Part shown: positions 51,241-59,619 of the stretch, one piece after another
Position numbering within the stretch: position 1 is the stretch's first letter
How the letters are laid out: every line of letters begins with the position of its first letter
Assembly: GCF_038443705.2 (NCBI RefSeq)
Contig: NZ_CP151764.2
Location: forward strand, 1-64,000
From: Yoonia sp. SS1-5
GTDB taxonomy: Bacteria > Pseudomonadota > Alphaproteobacteria > Rhodobacterales > Rhodobacteraceae
DNA: 64,000 bases
Direction of reading: 5' to 3'
Program-made: the position numbers and the translations under genes
Notes under the pieces: model-generated
The model's input: only the letters and a program-made list of their open reading frames with translations
Database searches by the model: none
Told to the model about the DNA's origin: nothing

Positions 51241-52226
51241 CGGACAAAAAAAGCTTCACAGACGGCCAAATGCCGGGCCATATGAGGCCCAGAGGTGGGC
51301 CAATGCGGGCCATGGCCGGGCCACAGCTGGGCCAGATCCTGCACAAGCCTTTGATTTTGCATGAAAAGGTTAGACCCGGACAGCGAGATGACCCGCATAA
51401 CCGATCTAACTCCCTGATTTCTCTGCGAAATACCGCCCTGCAACCTTGGTTGCGTATGGTGTGTCTTTTTCCATCGCCCGCCAGGGCGAAACAACCTGTC
51501 GTGCGTCGCTTCGCCAGAAGGGCACGCTCCGCTGCTTCATTCCTGCGGATGGGGATTTGGGGGAGCATTGCCGCAGCGATGCTTGCCCTGCCCGCCTCCG
51601 CACAAGAGTGGCAAAGTGTCAGCGCAACGGCTGGCTGGTCCAATGCGGATCGCTTCACAGCGGAGGTGCCGCAATCGGGACCGGCGGTGCCGCGTGGCGA
51701 CTTCGCAACGTTCCTCGGCACATTGCGCGGGGGCGAGTTGGATCAGCTCATGGCTTTCATCGGCCGCGCGGAGTCTCCGCGTCTTGGCTATGACAGTGTC
51801 CAACACCGTGCCCGCATTCGTCCCCCCCACAAGCCAACGGATATGACGCTGGGGCAGATCTTCACATGGATCAAAGAGACCCCGGGCCAGCACCATGCGA
51901 TCGGTCGCTATCAGGTCATTCCGGACACGCTGGCCTATGTCTCGCGCGAACTCGGGTTTGAAGCAACCACGCGATATGACCGACGCACGCAAGACCTGAT
52001 TGGCACCTTTCTGATCCGCGAGGCGGGCTATCAGGATTTCCGTGCAGGGCGTCTCTCAAGAGGTCGCTTCATGGACAATCTCGCGAAGATTTGGGCCGGG
52101 CTTCCGACCGCAAATGGCCGCTCGCACTACCATGGTTTTGCAGGCAATCGCGCGACCGTCACACGGGCGGAATTCGAGCAGGTCATGGGGGTGATTTTCC
52201 CGCTGCGGAGGGCGTCCAATGATTGA
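51237..52226 (+). CDS. Exported lysozyme-like peptidoglycan hydrolase
   Basis: The C-terminal 160 residues match lysozyme-like (GH104/lambda-endolysin-type) domains: LMAFIGRAESPRLGYDSVQ with the likely catalytic glutamate E179, then HHAIGRYQVIPDTLAYVSRE and LIGTFLIREAGYQDFRAG. A signal-peptide-like segment (MGIWGSIAAAMLALPASAQ) lies at residues 105-125. The start is uncertain: ATG 51237 overlaps the previous stop (ATGA), but GTG 51501 or ATG 51549 would place the signal peptide at the N-terminus. The 88-104 leader residues before that look non-homologous. It probably opens the cell wall for the transfer channel, like VirB1 or P19. Confidence 0.75.
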   Translation: MTDKKSFTDGQMPGHMRPRGGPMRAMAGPQLGQILHKPLILHEKVRPGQRDDPHNRSNSLISLRNTALQPWLRMVCLFPSPARAKQPVVRRFARRARSAASFLRMGIWGSIAAAMLALPASAQEWQSVSATAGWSNADRFTAEVPQSGPAVPRGDFATFLGTLRGGELDQLMAFIGRAESPRLGYDSVQHRARIRPPHKPTDMTLGQIFTWIKETPGQHHAIGRYQVIPDTLAYVSRELGFEATTRYDRRTQDLIGTFLIREAGYQDFRAGRLSRGRFMDNLAKIWAGLPTANGRSHYHGFAGNRATVTRAEFEQVMGVIFPLRRASND

Positions 52227-53481
52227 TGTCATCGCAATCATATTTGGGCTGCTTTTGACCTTCCTCTGCGTGGTCCTGATCCACGAGCTGGGCCACTATC
52301 TCGCGGCGCGTTTGGTCGGGGTTCAGCTGGAGACCTTCTCAGTGGGATTTGGCCGCCCGCTTTGGTCGCGCGTCTCACCGACCGGCGTGCGCTGGCAGAT
52401 CGCGGCGGTGCCAGTCGGCGGCTATGTCCGATTTGTGGGGGATGAGAATGCGGCCTCACTCTCGTCGATGCCTGAGGGCCCTGTCGTGCCCGGTTCCCTC
52501 AGGGCAGCGAGCAAGACCCGACAAGCTATCGTCGTGCTGGCGGGTCCTCTGGCAAACCTGATCCTGACCTTCGCACTCCTCTCGGTAGTGCCTCTCATCA
52601 GTGGTCAGACGGCCTGGCCCTGGGTGGTCGATGACCTCGCGATCTCAGAAGATGTCGCGGCATTGCGTCCCGGTGATCAGATCATCGCCGTGAATGGCAC
52701 CGCCATCACCGAAGATATGTACCCTACCGACCTGGCGGCGCTGGTTGATGGCAGAGAGACCACGACCTATGCCCTGCGCCGAGATGGGATCGAGATGGCG
52801 ATCACAGGTCCGCGTCCCGACGTGGCCGTGCTCGCCTATGTGGCCCCTGGCACCCCTGCTGAGACTGCTGGTCTGCAAGCGGGGGATCGGCTCCTCAGCA
52901 TTGATGGTGTCCCCCTGCCACATTGGGCGGCGCTGCAGAACACTGTCGCCGCCTCGGAAGGCCGCACCTTGCAGATTGACGCTGACCGCGATGGCCAGTT
53001 TATTGCGGCGACGCTCAATCCTGAGTTGACGGGCGACCGCTGGTTGATTGGGGTCTCTGGCGCGCCGCTCTTCACACTGGTGCGGGAAACGCCTTCGCTT
53101 GGTGCGGCCCTTTCATCGGGTGCGGCACAGACCTCCGACCTGCTCACCGGCATGGTGGTGGGACTGTCGGCCAGCGCTGTTGGCCGGGGTGATCCTTGCG
53201 CGCTCGATGGCCCTGTGGCCATCGGGGCCGCAGCTGGTCAAGCCATCCAATTAGGGCCGGTGGTGTTCCTCACTTTCATGGCCGTGATCTCGCTGGGCCT
53301 TGGTCTCTTGAACCTGTTGCCGATCCCGATCCTTGATGGCGGTCATCTCCTGACGCTCGGCGTTGAAGCCGTGACGGGTCGTCCCATGGGCAAGCGTGTT
53401 CAGGCGGTGCTCTTCATTGGCGGCGTGACCCTGCTCGTCTTCCTGATGCTGACGGCCACGATCAACGATCTAAGGTGCTGA
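52219..53481 (+). CDS. RseP-like site-2 metalloprotease (M50)
   Basis: This 420-residue membrane-embedded zinc protease has the active site HELGH (H22-E23-LG-H26) in the first helix, the third ligand in NLLPIPILDGGHL (D373), and two central PDZ-like regions (about 125-290, with GTPAETAGLQAGDRLLSIDG). It has the full layout of RseP/EcfE enzymes, which normally cleave anti-sigma factors or remnant signal peptides. A plasmid-borne paralogue inside a conjugation operon is unusual. It could process pilin leaders or a transfer regulator. It overlaps the lysozyme gene by eight bases. Confidence 0.9.
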   Translation: MIDVIAIIFGLLLTFLCVVLIHELGHYLAARLVGVQLETFSVGFGRPLWSRVSPTGVRWQIAAVPVGGYVRFVGDENAASLSSMPEGPVVPGSLRAASKTRQAIVVLAGPLANLILTFALLSVVPLISGQTAWPWVVDDLAISEDVAALRPGDQIIAVNGTAITEDMYPTDLAALVDGRETTTYALRRDGIEMAITGPRPDVAVLAYVAPGTPAETAGLQAGDRLLSIDGVPLPHWAALQNTVAASEGRTLQIDADRDGQFIAATLNPELTGDRWLIGVSGAPLFTLVRETPSLGAALSSGAAQTSDLLTGMVVGLSASAVGRGDPCALDGPVAIGAAAGQAIQLGPVVFLTFMAVISLGLGLLNLLPIPILDGGHLLTLGVEAVTGRPMGKRVQAVLFIGGVTLLVFLMLTATINDLRC

Positions 53482-53482
53482 G

Positions 53483-53944
53483 ATGAGCGACGTTGTCACT
53501 GCTGAAGATGTCACCGATCCGGTCTCGATTGGAAAGCGCCTGAAAGCCAAGCGCGAAGAGCTGGACCTGACACAGGTTCAGCTGGCCGCGCGTCTCGGGG
53601 TCAGTCCAAAGACCTACATCTTCTATGAGAACGGAAAACGGGCTGTGGGCCTGAAGCTGATCCTCGCGATGAACGCGCTTTACCGGGTGCATCCCGATTA
53701 TCTGCTCTTTGGGATTGAGCATGCGCGCCACGAATTCGGCGCACTCAAGGACTTCATCGCGACCTTCCTCGATCAGCTTGCTGACGAGGAGGTCGATCTG
53801 CCGCCGGAAAGCTGTGCGGCCATTGTCGCTGATTGGTATCGCGAGTTCACCCTTGGCAAGGCTCTGCCGGTCGAGGTTGCGATGTTCTCGGCGCGCCAGG
53901 TTGTCGCCAACAGCAAAAAGCTATCCGCAAGGAGGGACACATGA
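53483..53944 (+). CDS. XRE-family transcriptional regulator
   Basis: The 153-residue protein has an N-terminal XRE/Cro HTH (about 17-72: IGKRLKAKREELDLTQVQLA, then RLGVSPKTYIFYENGKRAVG) and a C-terminal helical domain of about 80 residues that may oligomerise or bind a partner. It starts one base after the protease stop and overlaps the next XRE gene by four. The paired XRE genes downstream of a membrane protease suggest a regulatory unit for the transfer operon. Confidence 0.85.
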   Translation: MSDVVTAEDVTDPVSIGKRLKAKREELDLTQVQLAARLGVSPKTYIFYENGKRAVGLKLILAMNALYRVHPDYLLFGIEHARHEFGALKDFIATFLDQLADEEVDLPPESCAAIVADWYREFTLGKALPVEVAMFSARQVVANSKKLSARRDT

Positions 53945-54375
53945 GGCAAGAAACACCCGAAGGGCTCGGCACACGCATCAGGCTGACGCGGCTGCGCATG
54001 AAACGCACCCAAAAAGAGATGGCGGTAACACTCGCCGTCTGCATTCGCACCTATCAACGCTATGAGGACGGCGGCAGTGAGCCACCCGTCTCCCTGTTGT
54101 TGGACGTCTGCAAGGAAGCCTCGGTGCGGTTTGAATGGCTGGTTTTTGGCACAGGTGAGCCAATAGGGCTGACGTCAACGCAAATGACGCGGGCGATCCG
54201 CACGTTAATCGATCAGACAGATCAGCATCTGGATCGCCTGCGGCCCTGCAAGCGGGCGGCGATGATTGTCGAGCTGATGGACCACATCCAAAAAGGCGCG
54301 CCTGTGAGCGAGACCGAGATCGGTCAATCTGTGGCGGCGGCCCTGAACTTTGAGGGGACACCTAATGCGACATAG
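53941..54375 (+). CDS. Second XRE-family transcriptional regulator
   Basis: The 144-residue protein has an N-terminal XRE HTH (about 8-65: LGTRIRLTRLRMKRTQKEMA, then VCIRTYQRYEDGGSEPPVS) and a C-terminal helical part. ATG 53941 follows AAGGAGGGAC, a strong ribosome binding site, and overlaps the previous stop. It is similar in organisation to the gene before it, so the pair may have arisen by duplication and could form heterodimers. Confidence 0.85.
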   Translation: MRQETPEGLGTRIRLTRLRMKRTQKEMAVTLAVCIRTYQRYEDGGSEPPVSLLLDVCKEASVRFEWLVFGTGEPIGLTSTQMTRAIRTLIDQTDQHLDRLRPCKRAAMIVELMDHIQKGAPVSETEIGQSVAAALNFEGTPNAT

Positions 54376-54811
54376 ACCGCGTACATCGATCCCATGGTTC
54401 CGGCGTCGGCGCATCCCGTTCGGCACGGTCTATCTGATGCAGGCCCGGGACACGCCGCGCCTGTTCAAGGTTGGGTTCACCAAACGGCGGACGAAGGATC
54501 GCCGGGGGGAACTCAACCGCGTGGCGCGGGATGACATGGCGATTGTCTATACGGTCTCGCTGCCCTGGGCGCGGTCCTGCGAGACATTGGTACTGGGCCG
54601 CTTGCGCTGGAACCCGTTCCGGCGCGGCGACACACGCGGCACGGAATGGTTCTGGCTTGGCAAGCGCGAGAGCATCGAGGCGATTGTTCGCAAGATTGAT
54701 CGCGCGGCGCGCGACACGCGCCGCATGGCGCGGTGGCGTTGGTCGTGGCCGACGGGTGCAGAGATCAGAGAATTCCGTGCACATGAGAAGGGAGGTCCGG
54801 TTCATGGGTGA
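54365..54811 (+). CDS. GIY-YIG-like (T5orf172/MUG113-type) nuclease-domain protein
   Basis: The 148-residue basic protein shows the start of a GIY-YIG-like fold of the T5orf172 group: FGTVYLMQARDTPRLFKVGF followed by TKRRTKDRRGELN, with the catalytic arginine expected in the RRxxLN region. The middle (SCETLVLGRLRWNPFRRGDT) corresponds to the E-containing helix, and EWFW ends the fold. Such proteins are common on plasmids, and their nuclease role is rarely tested. The start overlaps the XRE gene. Confidence 0.65.
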   Translation: MRHRPRTSIPWFRRRRIPFGTVYLMQARDTPRLFKVGFTKRRTKDRRGELNRVARDDMAIVYTVSLPWARSCETLVLGRLRWNPFRRGDTRGTEWFWLGKRESIEAIVRKIDRAARDTRRMARWRWSWPTGAEIREFRAHEKGGPVHG

Positions 54812-55088
54812 TATTGTGCAATTTGATGTCAGGGACAACACGGTCCGGCGGATCGCCTCAGAAGCCTATGCAGGACCCTTGCAGCTTGAAGGTCTGCACG
54901 CAGAGGAAACATGCATCATGCTGGCCTTGATGGATCGCGGCCATGTGTCTGGCTGTGTTGCACTGTCCTTGGACGCGGCCGACCGGCTGCGTCGCAGTCT
55001 CGAACGCTCAATTGAGGCCATGAGGGAAGGTCAGGATGTGCCTGTCCTCCCGTCCCGAGACCGCATCCCGTCTGATCAAACGGGCTAA
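54804..55088 (+). CDS. Small conserved plasmid protein of unknown function
   Basis: The 94-residue protein has a good GGGAGG ribosome binding site upstream of ATG 54804. It is soluble, with a helical C-terminal half (AADRLRRSLERSIEAMREG) and a beta-like N-terminal half (DIVQFDVRDNTVRRIASE). Cysteines at about 38 and 52 are unpaired. It overlaps the GIY-YIG gene by eight bases and ends the plus-strand run that began at traD. Confidence 0.6.
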   Translation: MGDIVQFDVRDNTVRRIASEAYAGPLQLEGLHAEETCIMLALMDRGHVSGCVALSLDAADRLRRSLERSIEAMREGQDVPVLPSRDRIPSDQTG

Positions 55089-55680
55089 CACGCCCTTCCC
55101 GATGTGATTGATCCCGCCCCCTCACCGGTCAGACCTGTGGGGCCTGTCCGTCGGGTCGCCGTCGCGGGGGCCGGTGAAGACGGGCGGGACCCCGGGTCCA
55201 CGCGCGCGGGACGCGCCCGCTTGCGGCTTGGTGTTGATCCGGGGGGCTGTCTGTCTCAGGTTCCCACAGGCGACGGCATCCGGGTCGGACCTTCACCCGG
55301 CCTGTCCCGAGGTGAGACCCGAGCAAGAAATCCGGCGGTTTTATTGAAGCGCACCGGTTGCATCTGGGACTGCGGCAGGGATCGTCACCCGTATGGGACG
55401 AGACGCGGCACGCGGCTCGGTCGGAGTGCAGCGGAGATAGAGCCCGACCCGGAGGGGCCGCCCATAACAATCATCGACTCCGCATGAAATCCTTCGCCTC
55501 ATCGAAAACCGATCCCAAAGAAACACGCCACCCTTCCCAAAATGCCCGCAGCGAGGTCTCATCGTCTACTCAGCGAAAAGATTTGCAGCCCCTCGTCAGC
55601 GCAGCCCGAGGGAATTTGGTGCGGGACGCGCCAAAAAAGGTGCCGCTTGCGCGGCACCAGGTGGGGAGGAACGACCCGCC
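55089..55680. other. Gene-free, GC-rich stretch (candidate cis-acting region)
   Basis: About 590 bp lie between the end of the plus-strand transfer genes and the convergent minus-strand backbone. Open frames here (for example 55104-55487) are proline/arginine/glycine-rich shadows without a ribosome binding site. GC-rich inverted stretches occur near 55170-55215. The only clear element is the terminator at 55633-55658. A location for oriT or oriV is possible but nothing proves it. Confidence 0.4.
55633..55658 (-). terminator. Rho-independent terminator for the 63-residue minus-strand gene
   Basis: GGTGCCGC and GCGGCACC form a perfect 8-bp stem around a TTGC loop. On the minus strand a run of six T follows. 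It lies 23 bases past the stop of the gene at 55681-55872. Confidence 0.85.
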
Positions 55681-55872
55681 TTAGCCCTCGGGATCGTCAC
55701 CGGCTTTCGGTGCGAAGAGGACCAGCTCGCCGTTGAGCGGCAGCGCTTCGAGGATGATCTTCATCTCGGATTTGGCATCTGCGCCTTGGGGGAATGCGAC
55801 GCCGATGCGGCGGAAGCGGGTTTTGCCATCGTTGCCGTCGACTGGAGTGGTGACATTGAAGAAGTTAGCCAT
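55681..55872 (-). CDS. Small conserved protein of unknown function
   Basis: The 63-residue protein (start MANFFNVTTPVDGNDGKTRF) has a predicted all-beta core and an acidic end. ATG at 55872 follows AAAGGACAATCC, a good ribosome binding site, and a strong terminator follows the gene. It is organised as a single-gene transcript with its own terminator. The composition recalls small DUF736-like plasmid proteins, but I cannot name the family. Confidence 0.7.
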   Translation of the reverse strand: MANFFNVTTPVDGNDGKTRFRRIGVAFPQGADAKSEMKIILEALPLNGELVLFAPKAGDDPEG

Positions 55873-56232
55873 TGGATTGTCCTTTCGTTTTCGATGCAAA
55901 CGAACGACGGTCCCGTCCGGGCCGGATGTCATGCTGAACTTTGTCTCGCGAGGAATGACCCGGGAGGGTCAGGGGAAAGTTCTGCTTGAAGCATGATGAA
56001 TTGCCCCAAAATAAAGAATCGCGTGTGATCCGCGTTCGAGCGGAGCGAGAGGCAGCGGATTGCACTTCGAAATGCAATTCACCAAAGCGTCAGACGGACC
56101 AGGGACCGTAGGTTGCATCTTTGAAGAAAACGCAAGGGCAAGACCTGGCATGACCTGCAACTCATGTCACCCAGCCGATGCTTTGGCAAAATTTGCTGCG
56201 CGGTGAAGGGTCTCATTACGCTTGGCGTATCG
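55873..56232. other. Gene-free stretch upstream of the 63-residue gene
   Basis: These 360 bases hold the promoter side of the minus-strand gene and the left flank of the IS481 insertion. No open frame with coding character was seen on either strand. Confidence 0.45.
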
Positions 56233-56239
56233 CCTTATG

Positions 56240-57419
56240 TGTAAAACTTCAGACTTGATCTGACGGACATCTCAGCTTGCGACGCTGAGAACGGGTTGCG
56301 CACTGTCCGATTGGTCGTGCGTTTTGATCGTCTTCTCGACAGCGATGTGTAGCGTTTCGCGGAAGGTCTGCATAGGTGTTTTGCCATAGCAGTGACGTCC
56401 CGAATGTGGCCGCTGTTCGTTGTACTTTGCCAGCCACGCATCCAGATCGGCCTGCAACTCTTCGACTGACCGATACAGTTTCTTGCGGAATGCGATGTCG
56501 TAGAACTCATCCTTGATGGTGCGATGGAACCGCTCGCAGATGCCGTTTGTTTGCGGAGAATTGGCCTTGGTTCGGGTGTGGTCCACGTCCTCGACGGCCA
56601 GATAAAGCTGGTAGGCGTGGTTCTCGACCTTGCCACAGTATTCCGTGCCCCGGTCTGTCAGGACGCGCAGCAGGCTGATCTCATGCTCTGCAAAGAACGG
56701 GATCACGCGGTCGTTCAGCAAGTCGGCCGCGGTGATTGCCGTCTTTTCAGTGTAGAGCTTGCAGATCGCCACGCGGGCATAGGTATCGACAAAGGTCTGT
56801 TGATAAATGCGTCCGACGCCCTTCATTGTGCCCACATAATAGGTGTCCTGGCTGCCCAGATAGCCAGGGTGGTGGCTCTCGATCTCGCCATGGGCTTCTT
56901 TCTTGGCCTTGGCTTTTTCCAGCGCGGCCAACTGATCCTCGGTGAGCAAGATACCCTCTTGGGCGGCACGGGCCTCCAGGGCCTTGAGGCGCTTTTTCAT
57001 GGTTTCCAGATCATTACGCAGCCAGATCGACCGGACGCCCGACGATGACACCATGATGCCTTTCTGCTGCAGCTCCCACGACGCCCGTTTCTGACCCAGA
57101 GCCGGGTTGTCGATGGCCAGTTCGATGACCGCCTTCTCGACATGTTCTGGCACGCGGTTTTTCATCACCGGCTTGCGGCGGCTGAGATCCATCAGGGCTT
57201 CTTCGCCACCCTGATCGTAAAGTTCTCTGAACCGGTAAAAGCTGTCCCGCGAATAACCCATCACTTTGCAGGCCTGCGACACGCTTCCGAGCTGTTTGGC
57301 CAGTTCCAACAGCCCCAGCTTCGGCTTGATGATCTTCTCTTGAATACTTGTCATTGATCGACACTCCTTGATTGCGCTCCAGAAGAGCAGAAATGTCAGA
57401 TCAAGTCGTGTGTTTTACA
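56240..57419 (-). mobile_element. Intact IS481-family insertion sequence (1,180 bp)
   Basis: The ends are related inverted repeats: TGTAAAAC, four unmatched bases, then GACTTGATCTGAC on both sides (left from 56240, right reverse-complemented from 57419). They enclose one transposase gene. A 7-bp duplication CCTTATG flanks the element. Everything needed for activity appears to be present. Confidence 0.9.
56272..57354 (-). CDS. IS481-family transposase
   Basis: The 360-residue DDE transposase has an N-terminal HTH (LLELAKQLGSVSQACKVMGY, then SRDSFYRFRELYD) and an integrase-core catalytic domain. TFVDTYARVAICKLY gives the first aspartate, LLRVLTDRGTEYCG the second and NSPQTNGICERFHRTIKDEF the glutamate. 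Length and motifs are standard for IS481 and there is no frameshift. It fills the insertion sequence almost end to end. Confidence 0.95.
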   Translation of the reverse strand: MTSIQEKIIKPKLGLLELAKQLGSVSQACKVMGYSRDSFYRFRELYDQGGEEALMDLSRRKPVMKNRVPEHVEKAVIELAIDNPALGQKRASWELQQKGIMVSSSGVRSIWLRNDLETMKKRLKALEARAAQEGILLTEDQLAALEKAKAKKEAHGEIESHHPGYLGSQDTYYVGTMKGVGRIYQQTFVDTYARVAICKLYTEKTAITAADLLNDRVIPFFAEHEISLLRVLTDRGTEYCGKVENHAYQLYLAVEDVDHTRTKANSPQTNGICERFHRTIKDEFYDIAFRKKLYRSVEELQADLDAWLAKYNEQRPHSGRHCYGKTPMQTFRETLHIAVEKTIKTHDQSDSAQPVLSVAS

Positions 57420-57497
57420 CCTTATGCCGATTTTGTTGACTTGGCGCCTGCACTGAACGTTGCAGTAATATCGTCCCCTGAATCGATTGATAGGTGG

Positions 57498-57965
57498 TCA
57501 GAGTGTCTGGCGTTCGAGCCAGGCTTCAATTCTGTCTCTTGCGTCACTTACGGACACTTGGTTCGTTTCATAAAATGTCAGCGGCACCGGCTTTGCTACG
57601 TCCTCAAAATACAAGGCGATGCGGTGCGTGCCACCATCAATATCGCCTGTACCAATAATCCCGACATTCGTCGCGGCGCTTAATTCATGTCTTGTTTCAA
57701 ACGTGCGCAGGAGGCGTTTGCGTATCAGTCTCACGGAACCGGTGTTTCTGTCGAAAATCACCTCAAGTCGCTCGAAATAGTAGAGAAAAGCGGCAAGGGC
57801 GATAAATGGCATGACTACAAAAGGCCATGGAAAGTCCTGGCCTGGAATGTCCCCTCTCCATATGGCGTAGCTAAACAGAGCACAGAGCAAACCTAATGCG
57901 ACGAGGACGATCCAAGGTTGGTCTCGCAAGCACAGACGCTCATCGCTTTCAAATATGATCTTCAT
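57498..57965 (-). CDS. Membrane protein of unknown function
   Basis: The 155-residue product starts at ATG 57965. Two transmembrane helices (WIVLVALGLLCALFSYAIW and FVVMPFIALAAFLYYFERL) are separated by a short loop. A soluble C-terminal beta-rich part follows (VIFDRNTGSVRLIRKRLLRT, then HRIALYFEDVAKPVPLTFYE), reminiscent of PH-like domains of small bacterial membrane proteins. No ribosome binding site is obvious. The family is not recognised. Confidence 0.6.
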   Translation of the reverse strand: MKIIFESDERLCLRDQPWIVLVALGLLCALFSYAIWRGDIPGQDFPWPFVVMPFIALAAFLYYFERLEVIFDRNTGSVRLIRKRLLRTFETRHELSAATNVGIIGTGDIDGGTHRIALYFEDVAKPVPLTFYETNQVSVSDARDRIEAWLERQTL

Positions 57966-58060
57966 GGCAACCAACGAATGGCAGTCAAATGTGGGTACAA
58001 AATGGCGTGCCTGTTGAGGACACAATGTAGGCCGCCTTTGGCTTTTGCTAGACGCTCATG

Positions 58061-58089
58061 AAAAAAGGGCGATCCCCCAAGGACCGCCC
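58061..58089 (-). terminator. Rho-independent terminator downstream of the DUF2493 gene
   Basis: GGGCGGTCC and GGATCGCCC pair with one mismatch around a short loop, followed on the minus strand by six T. It lies 10 bases after the DUF2493 stop. Confidence 0.8.
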
Positions 58090-58098
58090 GTCTTCGCT

Positions 58099-58992
58099 TC
58101 ATGCTTGTTGCGCTGGCTTGAGATCAAAGGCCGCAACCTTGATCCCGCGCTTCTCGGCTTTCTGCCCAAGGTTCAGAGCAGCGCCATTCCCACCGAAGAG
58201 TATGACGCCTACCGGATTTGCGGCCAGAAGATCGTCGTTGGCTTTGAAGGGCGCGGCGCGCCCGTGGCCTTTCCAGTTCGGACGGAACAGGACCTGCGGC
58301 ACCTTGCGATTGCGGGCCCATGTGGCCGCGATCCGCTCGACCCCGTTGGTGTTGCCCTTGTGGCAAAGGACCATATCGGGATGTTTTGCGTGCGCACGAT
58401 CCAGCTTCGCATAGATCGTCTCATGATCGGTGGCGGCAGTGTCGCCTGTCACGGCGATCTTCGGCCCCGTGATCGTGTTGCGCTCGGCCATCTCGCGATC
58501 TGCCTTGTCCAGAAGCTGCTTGGCTTCAAACACCGCCCCGGTATCCAGAGCATCTTTTGTGGACCGGCTCCCCGTGACGGGTGTGTAGGCGCGCCCAGTC
58601 TCAGTCTCGTAACTGGTGGCGGCTTTCTCGGCCATCAATGCCATTGCGATGGCTTTCTCCCAGACGATTTCATAAGCACGGCTGGCATTCTCAAGCTCAA
58701 TTTCTGCAATTTCAGACCCATCCTGGGCTTGAATGAGCCCGTTGATCTTGCGCTTGAGCTTGTCAGCCTGCGTATCAAGTTGTGTGGCCCGGCGTTGCAA
58801 CAGCGTGGCCAACCCATGGGCCAGCGGCTCGATTTCAGATGCAAGCCCGGTCTTCTGCAAGCCGCCAATCAGCGTCTCGAAGGTCTCACCCACGATTTGA
58901 TCTTGCAGCTCATCATCAGATGGGATGGGCAGATCATCAGTGCCATTTTCTGTCAGGCCGAACAGTTCAATTGCGTCATATGTATCTAACAT
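58099..58992 (-). CDS. DUF2493 (YspA-like SLOG) protein
   Basis: The 297-residue protein has a helical N-terminal part (about 1-170, with a coiled stretch THxxxLLQRRATQLDTQADKL-like near 65-85). The C-terminal DUF2493/YspA Rossmann-like SLOG domain (about 178-297) shows KIAVTGDTAATDHETIYAKL, LCHKGNTNGVERIAATWARN and PVGVILFGGNGAALNLGQKA, the nucleotide-binding loops of the family. SLOG proteins are proposed to sense or make nucleotide-derived ligands; the function here is unknown. ATG 58992 follows AAGGAGAAACG. A terminator follows the gene. Confidence 0.85.
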   Translation of the reverse strand: MLDTYDAIELFGLTENGTDDLPIPSDDELQDQIVGETFETLIGGLQKTGLASEIEPLAHGLATLLQRRATQLDTQADKLKRKINGLIQAQDGSEIAEIELENASRAYEIVWEKAIAMALMAEKAATSYETETGRAYTPVTGSRSTKDALDTGAVFEAKQLLDKADREMAERNTITGPKIAVTGDTAATDHETIYAKLDRAHAKHPDMVLCHKGNTNGVERIAATWARNRKVPQVLFRPNWKGHGRAAPFKANDDLLAANPVGVILFGGNGAALNLGQKAEKRGIKVAAFDLKPAQQA

Positions 58993-59619
58993 CTCGTTTC
59001 TCCTTGGGATGTCTTGGGGTTCACCTGCTCCACGGGTTGCGAAGCATGTTCCCCTCGCCTCGACCAAAAGCGTTCGGGTCAAGGACGCCGCAGGCGCCAG
59101 CTTGCTGGACGGAGAATTTTCAGGGCGCGGAGAGACCAACAGTGAGCCGCCTGAGATCACTGGTGCAGCCGGTCCACAGAACCCACGTTGCCGAAAATTC
59201 GGACGGTCCTTGAGGCGGGCGGTTTTGGAAGCCATCCGGAGGATATGCTTCCGCATCCAGTAGGAGGAGATAAACGGTAGGCGGGAGCGCACTGACCGCG
59301 ACCCATCTGCCGATGCCGTGCTGCGCCAATGACGGAGCGGGCGGCGTGTTCATCGGGACATCGACCCAGAGCTAAACATCTGAGACAGAACCGTCCCTCG
59401 CCTGTAGAACAAAGAACACGCCATGAGCGCAGTCCTTGGCCAAGCGGCAAGAGGGAGTGGCCGCGGGCCGCGCTCCTGCCGGGCCAACAGGTGCTACCGC
59501 CGCGCGACTGCGCGAGATCGCAGGCAGCGATCTTCAATCGGCCGACACGCACAGCCGAGGCCTATTGGTTTGCAGGACATCTCGCTTCCCGGTGCAAAAT
59601 GTTGTGATAGGATGAGGAA
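58993..59619. other. Gene-free stretch between DUF2493 and SRAP genes
   Basis: These 627 bases hold the divergent promoters of the DUF2493 and SRAP genes. Open frames on both strands are short or overlap one another without coding character. A GAAC-AAA-GAAC pair near 59408 resembles LexA half-sites but has the wrong spacing (3 instead of 7). No RNA gene was recognised. Confidence 0.45.

Larger units (their letters stand above)
56233..57426. repeat. 7-bp target-site duplication flanking the IS481 element
   Basis: CCTTATG occurs at 56233-56239 and again at 57420-57426, directly outside the inverted repeats of the insertion sequence. This shows a clean insertion without later rearrangement. Confidence 0.85.

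Noticed and set aside
55104..55487. 127-residue plus-strand frame in the gap after the transfer genes
   Set aside because: Composition is Pro/Arg/Gly-rich with no ribosome binding site and there are equally long frames on the other strand, as expected for non-coding GC-rich DNA.
59408..59418. Possible second SOS box before the SRAP gene
   Set aside because: The half-sites GAAC-AAA-GAAC are 3 bases apart; the alphaproteobacterial LexA box needs 7. It is also 200 bases from the gene.
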